Positions 1-6,801 of a stretch of DNA of 10,334 bases are shown one piece after another. The stretch's first letter is position 1, and every line of letters starts with the position of its first letter. The translations under genes were made by a program, and so were the position numbers. The DNA comes from UMGS1613 sp045636225 (GTDB lineage Bacteria > Bacillota_I > Bacilli_A > RF39 > UBA660). Below the pieces are notes generated by a model. That model did no database searches. It saw only the letters and a list, made by a program, of their open reading frames with translations, and had not been told where the DNA came from. The DNA lies in NCBI GenBank assembly GCA_045636225.1, contig JAZTXB010000101.1, positions 1 through 10,334 of the forward strand, given 5' to 3'.

Positions 1-41
1 TATTTTTTTTATTTTTGGTAATAATAACCATAGGTGAGTAT

Positions 42-1496
42 ATGAATTTGGATAATAATATTGAAACTATATTTAACAAAATAAAAGATATGAATGGAAA
101 TAGTAGTGATATATCTACTAGACTTATTGAAAAAAATAAAAATAGAGTTGGATATGTTTTTTTAGAAAGTGTTAGTAGTGATGATAAAATTAGTAATTTC
201 TTAAATAAAAGTATTATAAGTATTGATAAGAAAAAAATGTTTAATTCTTTTTATAAAAATATTCAAAATAGTTTATTTAATAGCAAAATAAAATCTTGTG
301 ATAATTATGAAGAATTATTTTATTTTTTAGCAAGTGGTTTTACAGCTATTGTATTTGATAATTGTGATAAAGCTATTGTTGTTGAAACTAGATTACCACT
401 TGATAGAGGTGTTACTGAATCAAGTAGCGAAACTATAGTAAGAGGTCCTAAAGATAGTTTTACTGAAAACCATAATAAAAATATAGGTCTTATTAGAAAA
501 AGAATTAAAGACCATAATTTATGGTTTGAAGAAGTTAAAATAGGAAGAAGAACTCAAACTAAAATTAGTGTATCTTATATAAAAGACTTAGTACCAGAAG
601 AAAAAGTAAAAAAAATACTTGATAGTCTAAAAAACATTGATATTGATGGAATTATTGATAGCGGTTATATTAGAGAATTGATGGAAAATGAACAAAAAAC
701 ATTATTCCCAAAAATTATAAGTACTGAAAGACCCGATCAAGCTTCTATATCTTTACTAGATGGAAAAATAGTTATACTAGTTGAAAATTCTCCTTTCGTT
801 TTAATTCTTCCTGCAGTTCTAAATGACTTTTTTAAATCACCACAAGATGAATATCAAAAATCATTTAATGCATCATTTAATAGAATAATTCGTATTATTT
901 GTTTTTTCTTAGCTCTTCTTACTCCTGCGGTTTATATTGCTCTTATGACTTTTAATCAAGAAATAATTCCAGACCAATTATTGATTTCTCTTGCCGCACA
1001 AAGAGAAGGTGTCCCCTTCCCGACAGCTGTGGAAGTTTTATTATTTGTTTTAACTTTTGAAGTTTTAAGAGAAGCTGATATTCATGCTCCAAGCTTCTCT
1101 GGTAGTGCAATGAACGTTGTAGGTGCGCTTATTTTAGGGGATGCGGCTGTTTCTGCTAGTATTGTATCACCTATTGTAATAATTATCGTTGCTGCAACGT
1201 CTATTTGTGAACTCGTTTTTTATGATATAGATGTAACTGATGCACTAAGAGAATGGAGATTAGTTTTCATATTAGCTGCTACATTTATGGGAATTATTGG
1301 AATAGTAGTTGTATTTATTATTTTTGTTGCTAAACTTTGTAGTATTGAATGTCTAGGAACTTCTTATCTTACTCCAATAAGTCCTTTGTTTATTAAAAGT
1401 TTAAAAAATAGTATTGTTAGGCTTGATAGGAAAAGTTTAAAAAATAGACCTAATTTTTTAACTAAAAATTTAAAAAGATTGGATGATAATTCATGA
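42..1496 (+). CDS. gerAA: Spore germination receptor A subunit (GerA family)
   Basis: This is the A subunit of a Ger-type nutrient germinant receptor in the spore inner membrane. The protein has about 484 residues. A hydrophilic N-terminal part (about 1-280) carries family signatures: RGPKDSF near 134-140, STERPDQASISLLDG near 227-241, and the block SPFVLILPAVLNDFF-SPQDEY near 250-271. Several membrane segments follow from about 282 to 430, including the typical IIPDQLLISLAAQREGVPFPT stretch, and the protein ends in a basic cytoplasmic tail after LGTSYLTPISP. I chose ATG at 42 because AGGTGA (32-37) precedes it by four bases. The frame is open upstream to the window edge, with a possible TTG at 15, but those extra residues are hydrophobic and unlike the family N-terminus. 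The stop codon overlaps the next start as ATGA. In known sporeformers such operons are transcribed in the forespore; any promoter here lies outside the window. Confidence 0.95.
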   Translation: MNLDNNIETIFNKIKDMNGNSSDISTRLIEKNKNRVGYVFLESVSSDDKISNFLNKSIISIDKKKMFNSFYKNIQNSLFNSKIKSCDNYEELFYFLASGFTAIVFDNCDKAIVVETRLPLDRGVTESSSETIVRGPKDSFTENHNKNIGLIRKRIKDHNLWFEEVKIGRRTQTKISVSYIKDLVPEEKVKKILDSLKNIDIDGIIDSGYIRELMENEQKTLFPKIISTERPDQASISLLDGKIVILVENSPFVLILPAVLNDFFKSPQDEYQKSFNASFNRIIRIICFFLALLTPAVYIALMTFNQEIIPDQLLISLAAQREGVPFPTAVEVLLFVLTFEVLREADIHAPSFSGSAMNVVGALILGDAAVSASIVSPIVIIIVAATSICELVFYDIDVTDALREWRLVFILAATFMGIIGIVVVFIIFVAKLCSIECLGTSYLTPISPLFIKSLKNSIVRLDRKSLKNRPNFLTKNLKRLDDNS

Positions 1497-2677
1497 AGAA
1501 AATAATAATTTCAGTTTTAATTCTTTTTTGTGTTTGTGGATGCTGGAACTATAAAGAATTAGATGACTACTCTATTATCACAGGAATCGCAATAGATAAA
1601 TCCGAAGATAAATATGAAGTTAGTGTACTTATTTCAAACGCTTCTAAAAGTAGCGGTGAAAGCCCTGATTCAGCTAATTCTCAAAGTGTTGTTTATAGTG
1701 GAAAAGGAGCTTCAATTTATAAGGCTTTAAAAGATATTGGTCTTATCTCTCCAAAAGAATTGTATTTAGACCATTTTTCTATTCTAGTCATATCAGAAGA
1801 AATAGCAGAAGAAGGCGTATATAATATTATTGATTTTTTCTTACGCTATCCTAATGCTAGAAAAGATTTTTATGTAGCAATATCTAAAGATTGTAAAGCA
1901 AAAGACACTTTAAAAATAGTAACACCTCTTACTGATTTTCCTTCTCAAAGTATTTCCGATAACCTTGAATCTTCTAGCAGATTACAAGGAGCTATTACAA
2001 ATTTAAACTATAATGAATTAGTATATGATTTAATAGCGCCTGGTCAAGAAGTTAGTGTAAATAGTATAGAAATTATTGGGGATATTGAAAAAGGCTCTTC
2101 AAAAGAAAATACAGAATCAAGTGAACCTAAAACATATTTAAAGCTTAGCAATCTTGCTATATTTAAAGATGATAAATTTATTAAATGGACTACTGAAAAA
2201 GAAAGTGATGGAATTAACATTATAAATAATAAAATAACTGAGATGTATATAAAAATAGAGTTGAATGGTGGTTACGTTGTTGTTAGTCCTGTTAACTTTT
2301 CTTCAAATATTGAGATTAAATTTAAAGATGATGAACCAAAGTTTACTATAAATATAGGCGGTAATGCTAAAGTCATGGAAGTATCTGGAAATATAGATTT
2401 AGAAGATGATTCGGTGATTAAAGAAATTAAGAAAAAATCTAATAAAGAATTAAAAAGTTATGTAAATAAAGCAATTAAATTAGCTATTGATAACGAAACT
2501 GATATTTTTGGTTTTGGAAATAAATTATACAAAAGCTATCCTAATTATTTTAATAAAGTAAAAGATGATTGGAATAAAAATTTAAAAAATTTAAATATTT
2601 CTGTTAAAAGCAATTTAATAATTAAGAGTATAAGTTCTACTCAAAATAGTGTGGAGGTTTTAAATGATAAAGAATAA
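1493..2677 (+). CDS. gerAC: Germination receptor C subunit lipoprotein (GerAC family)
   Basis: This is the lipoprotein C subunit of the Ger(x)C family, a partner of GerAA and GerAB in the receptor complex on the outer face of the spore inner membrane. The 394-residue protein starts with a short signal peptide (MKKIIISVLILF) and a lipobox VCGC with the lipidated Cys at 17. WNYKELDDYSIITGIAIDK follows, matching the family's CW-(D/N)-x-x-E-L-x-x-x-x-x-x-x-G-x-x-I-D-K opening. A second family block, ISPKELYLDHFSILVISEEIAEEG followed by IIDFFLRYPNARKD, spans about 85-135. Lipidation by Lgt is inferred from the lipobox. The start ATG lies inside the gerAA stop codon as ATGA, so translation is probably coupled; the nearby purine run GGATGAT is only a weak ribosome site. 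The 3' end overlaps gerAB by 14 bases. Confidence 0.94.
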   Translation: MKKIIISVLILFCVCGCWNYKELDDYSIITGIAIDKSEDKYEVSVLISNASKSSGESPDSANSQSVVYSGKGASIYKALKDIGLISPKELYLDHFSILVISEEIAEEGVYNIIDFFLRYPNARKDFYVAISKDCKAKDTLKIVTPLTDFPSQSISDNLESSSRLQGAITNLNYNELVYDLIAPGQEVSVNSIEIIGDIEKGSSKENTESSEPKTYLKLSNLAIFKDDKFIKWTTEKESDGINIINNKITEMYIKIELNGGYVVVSPVNFSSNIEIKFKDDEPKFTINIGGNAKVMEVSGNIDLEDDSVIKEIKKKSNKELKSYVNKAIKLAIDNETDIFGFGNKLYKSYPNYFNKVKDDWNKNLKNLNISVKSNLIIKSISSTQNSVEVLNDKE

Positions 2678-3749
2678 ACTTGAAAATTTTGATGTTGGTA
2701 CCTTGAATTATTTTATTACAAGAGCCTTTCTTACTGGCTTTCTATTTAATTCTCTACTAAATTTAGTTAAGCAGGATAGTTGGTTTATCCCTATTATTGG
2801 AATAATTATTGGAATAGTTTTTTCTTTGCTTGTAGTTTATATTTTTAATTACAAACCAAATTTAAATTTTAGTGAAAAGCTAATTTCTTTATTTAATAAA
2901 AAATTAGGTATAATATTAATTTTAATTTTTTGTATATTTTGTTTTTTTATGTGCACTTTAACTTATTTAAATATAAATAATTTTATTCATGGACAATTTC
3001 TAAACAAAACGCCTACACTAGCTATTGTTATTGTTTGCATAATAGCTATATATTATATACTTATTAAAGGATTAAATGTAATTGCTAAAACAGGTAATAT
3101 TTTATTCTATATAGCAATGATTTTATTTTTTATAAGTTTTATTGGTTTATTACCATTCATAGAAATTGAAAATTTAAAACCATTTTTAAATAATAAGCCA
3201 GCAAATTATTTAGAATCATTAAATTGTTTTTATTCATTTAATATTGTACCTATGATTTTTTTAACAATACTGCCAAAAGAAAAAATAAATAATCCAAAGT
3301 TAAAAAGAACTCTAATTTTCTCTTTTATTTTATCCGCACTTACTATGTTTATAGTTATGTTTTCTACATTAGCTACTTTCGGTTATGAACTTACTTCACT
3401 TTACAAATACCCAGAATTTCATGTGCTTAAAAATATTAGTTTAATGGGGCTTCAAGCAAGGATAGAAAGTATTTTAATTATTCAATGTATTTTTGACTTT
3501 TTTATGTTTATAGTTTTAACAATTTATTTTATTGCGAATAGTATTAAATCAATTATGAAAGTTAAGAATATAAATTTGCTATATGCAATACTATGTATAT
3601 TTTTAGTCATTCTTACAAATTATTTTTCAAAATATAATGTTTTCCTTGATGATTTTGCTCTGAAATATGTACAAATACCTACAACGATATTTAGTATTAT
3701 TTTTATATCTTTAATTTGTATAAAAATAAAATTAAATAAGAATAAATAA
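2664..3749 (+). CDS. gerAB: Germination receptor B subunit, permease-like (GerAB family)
   Basis: This is the integral membrane B subunit of the receptor. It belongs to the spore-germination branch of the amino acid/polyamine/organocation (APC) permease superfamily and is thought to form the germinant-binding site. The 361-residue protein is almost entirely hydrophobic, with about ten membrane segments (for example near 45-65, 80-100, 120-138, 147-168, 218-240, 268-290 and 305-320). The N-terminal QDSWFIPIIG matches the family's QD-x-W motif at the end of the first helix region. GGAGG at 2653-2657 sits six bases before the ATG, inside the end of gerAC, and the genes overlap by 14 bases in different frames. 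It is the last gene of the operon, and a strong hairpin terminator begins at its stop codon. The specific germinant cannot be read from the sequence. Confidence 0.93.
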   Translation: MIKNKLENFDVGTLNYFITRAFLTGFLFNSLLNLVKQDSWFIPIIGIIIGIVFSLLVVYIFNYKPNLNFSEKLISLFNKKLGIILILIFCIFCFFMCTLTYLNINNFIHGQFLNKTPTLAIVIVCIIAIYYILIKGLNVIAKTGNILFYIAMILFFISFIGLLPFIEIENLKPFLNNKPANYLESLNCFYSFNIVPMIFLTILPKEKINNPKLKRTLIFSFILSALTMFIVMFSTLATFGYELTSLYKYPEFHVLKNISLMGLQARIESILIIQCIFDFFMFIVLTIYFIANSIKSIMKVKNINLLYAILCIFLVILTNYFSKYNVFLDDFALKYVQIPTTIFSIIFISLICIKIKLNKNK

Positions 3750-3777
3750 AAAATGTCATAATAATTATGACATTTTT
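3749..3777. terminator. Bidirectional terminator between gerAB and the convergent tail-anchored gene
   Basis: The arm AAAAATGTCATAA (3749-3761) pairs perfectly with 3765-3777, leaving a three-base loop. A-runs lie before the stem and T-runs after it, so it looks like an intrinsic terminator on both strands. It starts on the last base of the gerAB stop codon and ends three bases before the stop codon of the convergent gene. Confidence 0.85.
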
Positions 3778-3780
3778 CTT

Positions 3781-4524
3781 CTATTTTATAAATACAAAAA
3801 CAACACTTGCTATTATTACAAGTATTAAAATAATTAATAAAGTAATAATTTTTTTATTATCTTTTTTTATTTTATGGTTAATATCTTTCAATTCTTCAAA
3901 ATCTTTTTGTGTGAAACCAAAACTTGATGTATAAAATGATTTATCCACACTCATATTTTCAAATTCGCTTGTTAATTCTTTTTCATCATCTATTATTTTT
4001 TTTATAGATGATGCATCTCCTACCATTGTGTCTGATTTTAAATCATCCAACAAACCAACATCATCCTCTTCTGAAATAGCTGTCATATCAGAGATTGTTT
4101 TAACCAAATCTTCAAGAGATGACACTTCTTCTGATTTTGTTTTTTTAGTTTTTTCATTTAATTCTTTTAATACTTCATATTGTTTTGAACTTAAACTACG
4201 ATATTTTTTTTCTTCTTCTAAACCATTATCTTTAACTTTAGATAACATATCTTTTATATCATAATTTCTAACTTCTTCTTCTGTTTCCTCTACTTGCTCT
4301 ACTTCTTTTTTTTCTATTATTCGTTCTTGTTTAGATTCAACATTTCTTAATAATTCTTTAACTTTATCTAAATTTATCGAATTTTTACTATCTATAGTAG
4401 CAACTCCTGCTATATTAGTATAACTATCTAAATCTTCTATTTGTTTATACAAACTTTTATTTCGATCACTACGACCTGATACTTTAGATTCTGTTTTAGA
4501 ATAACGATCCATTCTACTAGCCAT
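3781..4524 (-). CDS. Acidic coiled-coil-rich tail-anchored membrane protein of unknown function
   Basis: I do not recognise this family. The 247-residue protein is highly charged and rich in Glu, Lys, Ser and Asp, with long predicted helical or coiled-coil stretches (about 50-130). It has a basic, serine-rich N-terminus (SRMDRYSK), an acidic low-complexity patch (EEVEQVEETEEE-like, about 72-84), and one very hydrophobic C-terminal segment (about 226-246) ending in a single Lys. There is no signal peptide, so the expected topology is a cytoplasmic body held by a C-terminal anchor. The start ATG has AGGGTGAT a few bases upstream, and an extended -10 promoter lies just before that. It is convergent with the ger operon and divergent from the ferredoxin gene. 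The architecture resembles some cell-division or envelope scaffold proteins, but nothing in the sequence shows such a role. Codon use matches its neighbours. Confidence 0.8.
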   Translation of the reverse strand: MASRMDRYSKTESKVSGRSDRNKSLYKQIEDLDSYTNIAGVATIDSKNSINLDKVKELLRNVESKQERIIEKKEVEQVEETEEEVRNYDIKDMLSKVKDNGLEEEKKYRSLSSKQYEVLKELNEKTKKTKSEEVSSLEDLVKTISDMTAISEEDDVGLLDDLKSDTMVGDASSIKKIIDDEKELTSEFENMSVDKSFYTSSFGFTQKDFEELKDINHKIKKDNKKIITLLIILILVIIASVVFVFIK

Positions 4525-4541
4525 ACTATCACCCTAATATT

Positions 4542-4570
4542 AATATATCATACTTTTAAAAATAATTAAA
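4542..4570 (-). promoter_or_regulatory. Promoter of the tail-anchored protein gene (extended -10)
   Basis: On the minus strand TATATT (4547-4542) is preceded by TG one base upstream (4550-4549), giving an extended -10. TTTAAT (4570-4565), a weak -35, lies 17 bases further up. Only six bases separate the -10 from the Shine-Dalgarno AGGGTGA, so the leader would be very short. Confidence 0.55.
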
Positions 4571-4578
4571 TAATTTCC

Positions 4579-4607
4579 TTGATTTTTTAATTTAATTTAA
4601 TTATAAT
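4579..4607 (+). promoter_or_regulatory. Vegetative-type promoter of the ferredoxin gene
   Basis: TTGATT (4579-4584), a 17-base spacer and TATAAT (4602-4607) form a near-consensus sigma-A promoter. The expected transcription start is near 4614, right at the AGGAGGA ribosome site (4614-4620), so the leader would be about 11 bases. Confidence 0.8.
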
Positions 4608-4624
4608 TTGTATAGGAGGATTTT

Positions 4625-4822
4625 ATGAAGTTTAAAGTTGATAAAGAAATTTGTATAGGGTGTGGTGCTTGTAGCGCAATTGCTCCTGATGTATTTGAAA
4701 TTGATGATGACGGACTTGCTAATGCAACTATAAATGAAGTTCCTGAGGAACTTAAAGAGGATGCTGTTGATGCTATGGAAGGATGCCCTGTTAACGCAAT
4801 TGAAGAAAATAGTGAAAATTAA
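4625..4822 (+). CDS. fer: Small ferredoxin with one iron-sulfur cluster
   Basis: This is a 65-residue soluble electron carrier of the monocluster ferredoxin type found in Bacillota. Cys10, Cys13 and Cys16 (C-I-G-C-G-A-C) together with Cys54 in GCPVNAI provide four ligands for a [4Fe-4S] cluster. The CP dipeptide at the last ligand is typical of the family. The middle and end are strongly acidic (DVFEIDDDG, EELKED, EENSEN), as expected for docking to basic redox partners. It has its own near-consensus promoter, a strong AGGAGGA four bases before the ATG, and an intrinsic terminator, so it is a single-gene transcript and likely well expressed. No redox partner is encoded nearby, so its electron donor and acceptor are unknown. 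Confidence 0.93.
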   Translation: MKFKVDKEICIGCGACSAIAPDVFEIDDDGLANATINEVPEELKEDAVDAMEGCPVNAIEENSEN

Positions 4823-4853
4823 AAATAATTAAGACTTGTTCTTAATTATTTTT
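4821..4853. terminator. Bidirectional terminator between fer and rluB
   Basis: AAAAATAATTAAG (4821-4833) pairs perfectly with CTTAATTATTTTT (4841-4853) around a seven-base loop, and T-runs follow on both strands. The left arm begins inside the fer stop codon. The right arm contains the rluB stop codon (4842-4844), so each gene's termination signal overlaps the end of the other transcript unit. Confidence 0.85.
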
Positions 4854-5561
4854 TTCTCCATATAATTTTTTTACTTCCTTTACACTTAGTTGCCTATACT
4901 CACCAGATTTGACACCATCCAATGTCAAAAAAGCAATACTTTCTCTTTTAAGTTTTAAAACTTCGTAGCCTATTGTCTCAAACATTTTCTTTACTTGATG
5001 ATTTTTTCCCTCATGTATAATTAATTCTACTACACTAGCATTTTTCTTTTTATCTACTTTCAATATTTTAGCTTTAGCTTTACTAGTTTTATAACGATCT
5101 ATAATTACCCCTCTACAAAGAACAGCTAATTGTTCTTTTGTAATAATACCTTTTATTTTAGCTACATACACTTTTTCTATTTTGTTTTTAGGATGTGTTA
5201 AATAATTTGTTAACTCACCATCATTAGTAAGTATTATAAGCCCCGTTGTATCATAGTCAAGTCGTCCTACAGGATATATTCTTTTTTTAGTATTAATTAA
5301 ATCTACGACTGTCTTTCTACCTTTTTCATCACTTGCTGTAGTAACTATACCTCTTGGTTTATTTAACAAATAATATTCTTTTTCTTCTACTTCATCTAGA
5401 GGTTTTCCTTCTATTTCTATATAGTCATTTACACTTGCTTTATAACCCATTACTGTAACTATTTCACCATTTACTTTTACTTTACCTTTTTGAATTAATT
5501 CTTCTGCTTTTCTTCTTGAACAATAACCTTTCATAGCAATTATTTTTTGTAAACGTTCCAT
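4842..5561 (-). CDS. rluB: Ribosomal large-subunit pseudouridine synthase, RsuA/RluB family
   Basis: The enzyme converts specific uridines in 23S rRNA (possibly 16S) to pseudouridine. The 239-residue protein has an N-terminal S4 RNA-binding domain (about 1-55: MERLQKIIAMKGYCSRRKAEELI, then GKVKVNGE). The catalytic domain carries GRLDYDTTGLIILTNDGEL with the expected nucleophile Asp102, and later EGKNHQVKKM. I start it at ATG 5561 because AGGTGA (5572-5567) stands five bases upstream. An in-frame GTG at 5570 would lie inside that ribosome site and add only three residues. It follows spmB by 144 bases and has its own promoter. Its place after dacB-spmA-spmB matches ypuL/rluB of B. subtilis, which supports RluB over RsuA, but target specificity is inferred. 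Confidence 0.92.
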   Translation of the reverse strand: MERLQKIIAMKGYCSRRKAEELIQKGKVKVNGEIVTVMGYKASVNDYIEIEGKPLDEVEEKEYYLLNKPRGIVTTASDEKGRKTVVDLINTKKRIYPVGRLDYDTTGLIILTNDGELTNYLTHPKNKIEKVYVAKIKGIITKEQLAVLCRGVIIDRYKTSKAKAKILKVDKKKNASVVELIIHEGKNHQVKKMFETIGYEVLKLKRESIAFLTLDGVKSGEYRQLSVKEVKKLYGEKNN

Positions 5562-5579
5562 CAAAATCACCTAATAAAA

Positions 5580-5608
5580 ATTATACCTTATTTAATAATA
5601 ATAATCAA
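5580..5608 (-). promoter_or_regulatory. Vegetative-type promoter of rluB
   Basis: On the minus strand TTGATT (5608-5603), a 17-base spacer and TATAAT (5585-5580) match the fer promoter in both hexamers and in spacing. The transcription start should fall near 5573, next to the AGGTGA ribosome site. This makes rluB independently transcribed in growing cells although it lies downstream of sporulation genes. The rest of the gap up to 5705 is AT-rich, with no clear terminator for spmB. Confidence 0.78.
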
Positions 5609-5705
5609 TTGAAAAAAGATAATAGTATTTAATTATTATATTTTCTTTTAAAAAAATTCATTAAATATACTTATTTCCTTTATATTTTTAATCTAATATT
5701 TACAA

Positions 5706-6224
5706 TTAAAAAAATAAATTTACAATCACTATACTAGCAATTATACCTACCAAATCAGCGCATAATCCAGCAAATAAACTATACCTTATCTTCTTTATAC
5801 CAACACTTCCAAAATAAAGTGTTATTACATACATTGTTGTATCAGTACACCCTTGCATAACAGATGACAAAATTCCTACAAAACTATCCGGTCCATGACT
5901 TGCAAAAATATTATTTAGATATGCAAGTGATGCACTTCCTGATATTGGTCTTACTATCGCAAGAGGAAGGATTTCTACTGGAACATTTATAGAATTAAAT
6001 AAAGGTTTAAAAAAAGATAATACAAAATCTAAAAAACCACTATTTATAAATAAGTTTATTGCAAGTATCATAGCTATAAGAGTAGGAAATAGACTTGTTA
6101 TCATTGAAAAACTATCTTTTACACCTTCAACAAATGCATCATATATATCTATTTTTTTTATAAATCCATGAACAACTATAATAATAACTAAAAGTGGCAT
6201 TATTAAATTTGATATAAAGTTAAT
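5706..6224 (-). CDS. spmB: Spore maturation protein B (nucleoside-recognition/Gate-domain membrane protein)
   Basis: SpmB works with SpmA in the sporulating mother cell and is needed for normal spore core dehydration and heat resistance. The protein is hydrophobic with about four to five membrane segments. It carries the family's GFIKKIDIYDAFVEGVKDSF near the N-terminus, PISGSASLAYLNNIF, and the conserved MQGCTDTTMYVITLYFGSVGIKK followed by FAGLCADLVG. I extend the gene to an ATT codon (6224-6222): AAGGAGGT (6238-6231) is ideally placed seven bases ahead, the codon shares one base with the spmA stop, and the resulting start NFISNLIMPLLV matches the length of B. subtilis SpmB (172 versus about 178 residues). 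The first in-frame ATG, at 6200, has no ribosome site and would give 164 residues. No GTG or TTG lies between. Family identity is firm; the start is an inference. Confidence 0.92.
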   Translation of the reverse strand: MNFISNLIMPLLVIIIVVHGFIKKIDIYDAFVEGVKDSFSMITSLFPTLIAMILAINLFINSGFLDFVLSFFKPLFNSINVPVEILPLAIVRPISGSASLAYLNNIFASHGPDSFVGILSSVMQGCTDTTMYVITLYFGSVGIKKIRYSLFAGLCADLVGIIASIVIVNLFF

Positions 6225-6801
6225 TTTTATACCTCCTTGCTATAAGTCTATCTACAATTATACCTCCTACTGTAGAACAAATTGTACTTAAAAGACAAGC
6301 AAATACTATTATAGTTGGATTATTACTTCCATACATCATTCTAAGTGATATTATTGTGGTTGGTATTATAGTTAGTCCACTTGTATTTATAACTAAAAAA
6401 GTTATCATTGATCTAGATGCAATGGTTTTATTTTTATTTAAATCTTGCAATGATTTCATTGCTTTTAATCCAAACGGGGTTGCTGCACTTCCAAGACCAA
6501 AAATATTTGCTACAATATTACTTGCTATAAGGCCTAATGACTCATGTCCTTTTGGTATTTCTGGAAATAATTTTGTAAGCAATGGAGATAGTTTATTTGA
6601 CATGCTTTTTAATAATCCTGATTTTTCAGCAATATTAGTTAATCCCATCCAAAGTGCAAGTACTGGAAATATTTTTATAAGCATATCTAAACTTACTTTT
6701 GAACTATCTATTATTGTATTATTAACTACTTCTACATTATTAGTTATTATTCCATAAACAATTCCAATAGATATCAAAATTAACCATATTATATTTATCA
6801 T
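6220..6801 (-). CDS. spmA: Spore maturation protein A (nucleoside-recognition/Gate-domain membrane protein)
   Basis: SpmA is the partner of SpmB in the mother-cell membrane, required for spore core dehydration; its molecular activity is not established. The 193-residue protein is about the length of B. subtilis SpmA (196). It shows the family landmarks MINIIWLILISIGIVYGI at the N-terminus, LWMGLTNIAEKSGLL (about 51-65), PLLTKLFPEIPKGHESLG (about 73-90), ANIFGLGSAATPFGLKAM (about 98-115), ASRSMITFLVINTSGLTIIPT (about 128-148), and a basic tail DRLIARRYKN. Three to four membrane segments are visible. Its ATG overlaps the dacB stop as ATGA, and its TAA shares a base with the proposed ATT start of spmB, so dacB, spmA and spmB are probably translated as a coupled set. 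Confidence 0.94.
   Translation of the reverse strand: MINIIWLILISIGIVYGIITNNVEVVNNTIIDSSKVSLDMLIKIFPVLALWMGLTNIAEKSGLLKSMSNKLSPLLTKLFPEIPKGHESLGLIASNIVANIFGLGSAATPFGLKAMKSLQDLNKNKTIASRSMITFLVINTSGLTIIPTTIISLRMMYGSNNPTIIVFACLLSTICSTVGGIIVDRLIARRYKN
6231..6238 (-). promoter_or_regulatory. Strong Shine-Dalgarno that decides the spmB start
   Basis: On the minus strand this reads AAGGAGGT, the strongest ribosome site in the window, and it lies within the last codons of spmA. The only codon at a proper distance in the spmB frame is ATT at 6224; the nearest ATG is about 30 bases away, too far for this site. Confidence 0.75.

Noticed and set aside
1..41. Hydrophobic upstream extension of gerAA from TTG at 15 or from beyond the window
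   Set aside because: The ribosome site at 32-37 points to the ATG at 42, and the extra residues do not resemble GerA N-termini. This short stretch may hold the end of another gene, but that cannot be judged.
4028..4264. Open frame on the plus strand opposite the tail-anchored protein gene
   Set aside because: It is a serine-rich mirror of a Glu/Asp/Lys-rich gene, has no ribosome site, and lies wholly within a better-supported gene with promoter and terminator.
5611..5656. Imperfect inverted repeat in the spmB-rluB gap as a terminator
   Set aside because: The arms pair only with a bulge and are almost all A/T, with no clear T-run in the right place.
5626..5660. Possible ten-codon open frame on the minus strand between spmB and rluB
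   Set aside because: The nearest purine-rich site is too far from the ATG and the peptide has no recognisable character.
6356..6757. Open frame of 133 codons on the plus strand inside spmA
   Set aside because: It is antisense to a clearly recognisable spmA and its translation resembles no family; it is a by-product of spmA codon use.
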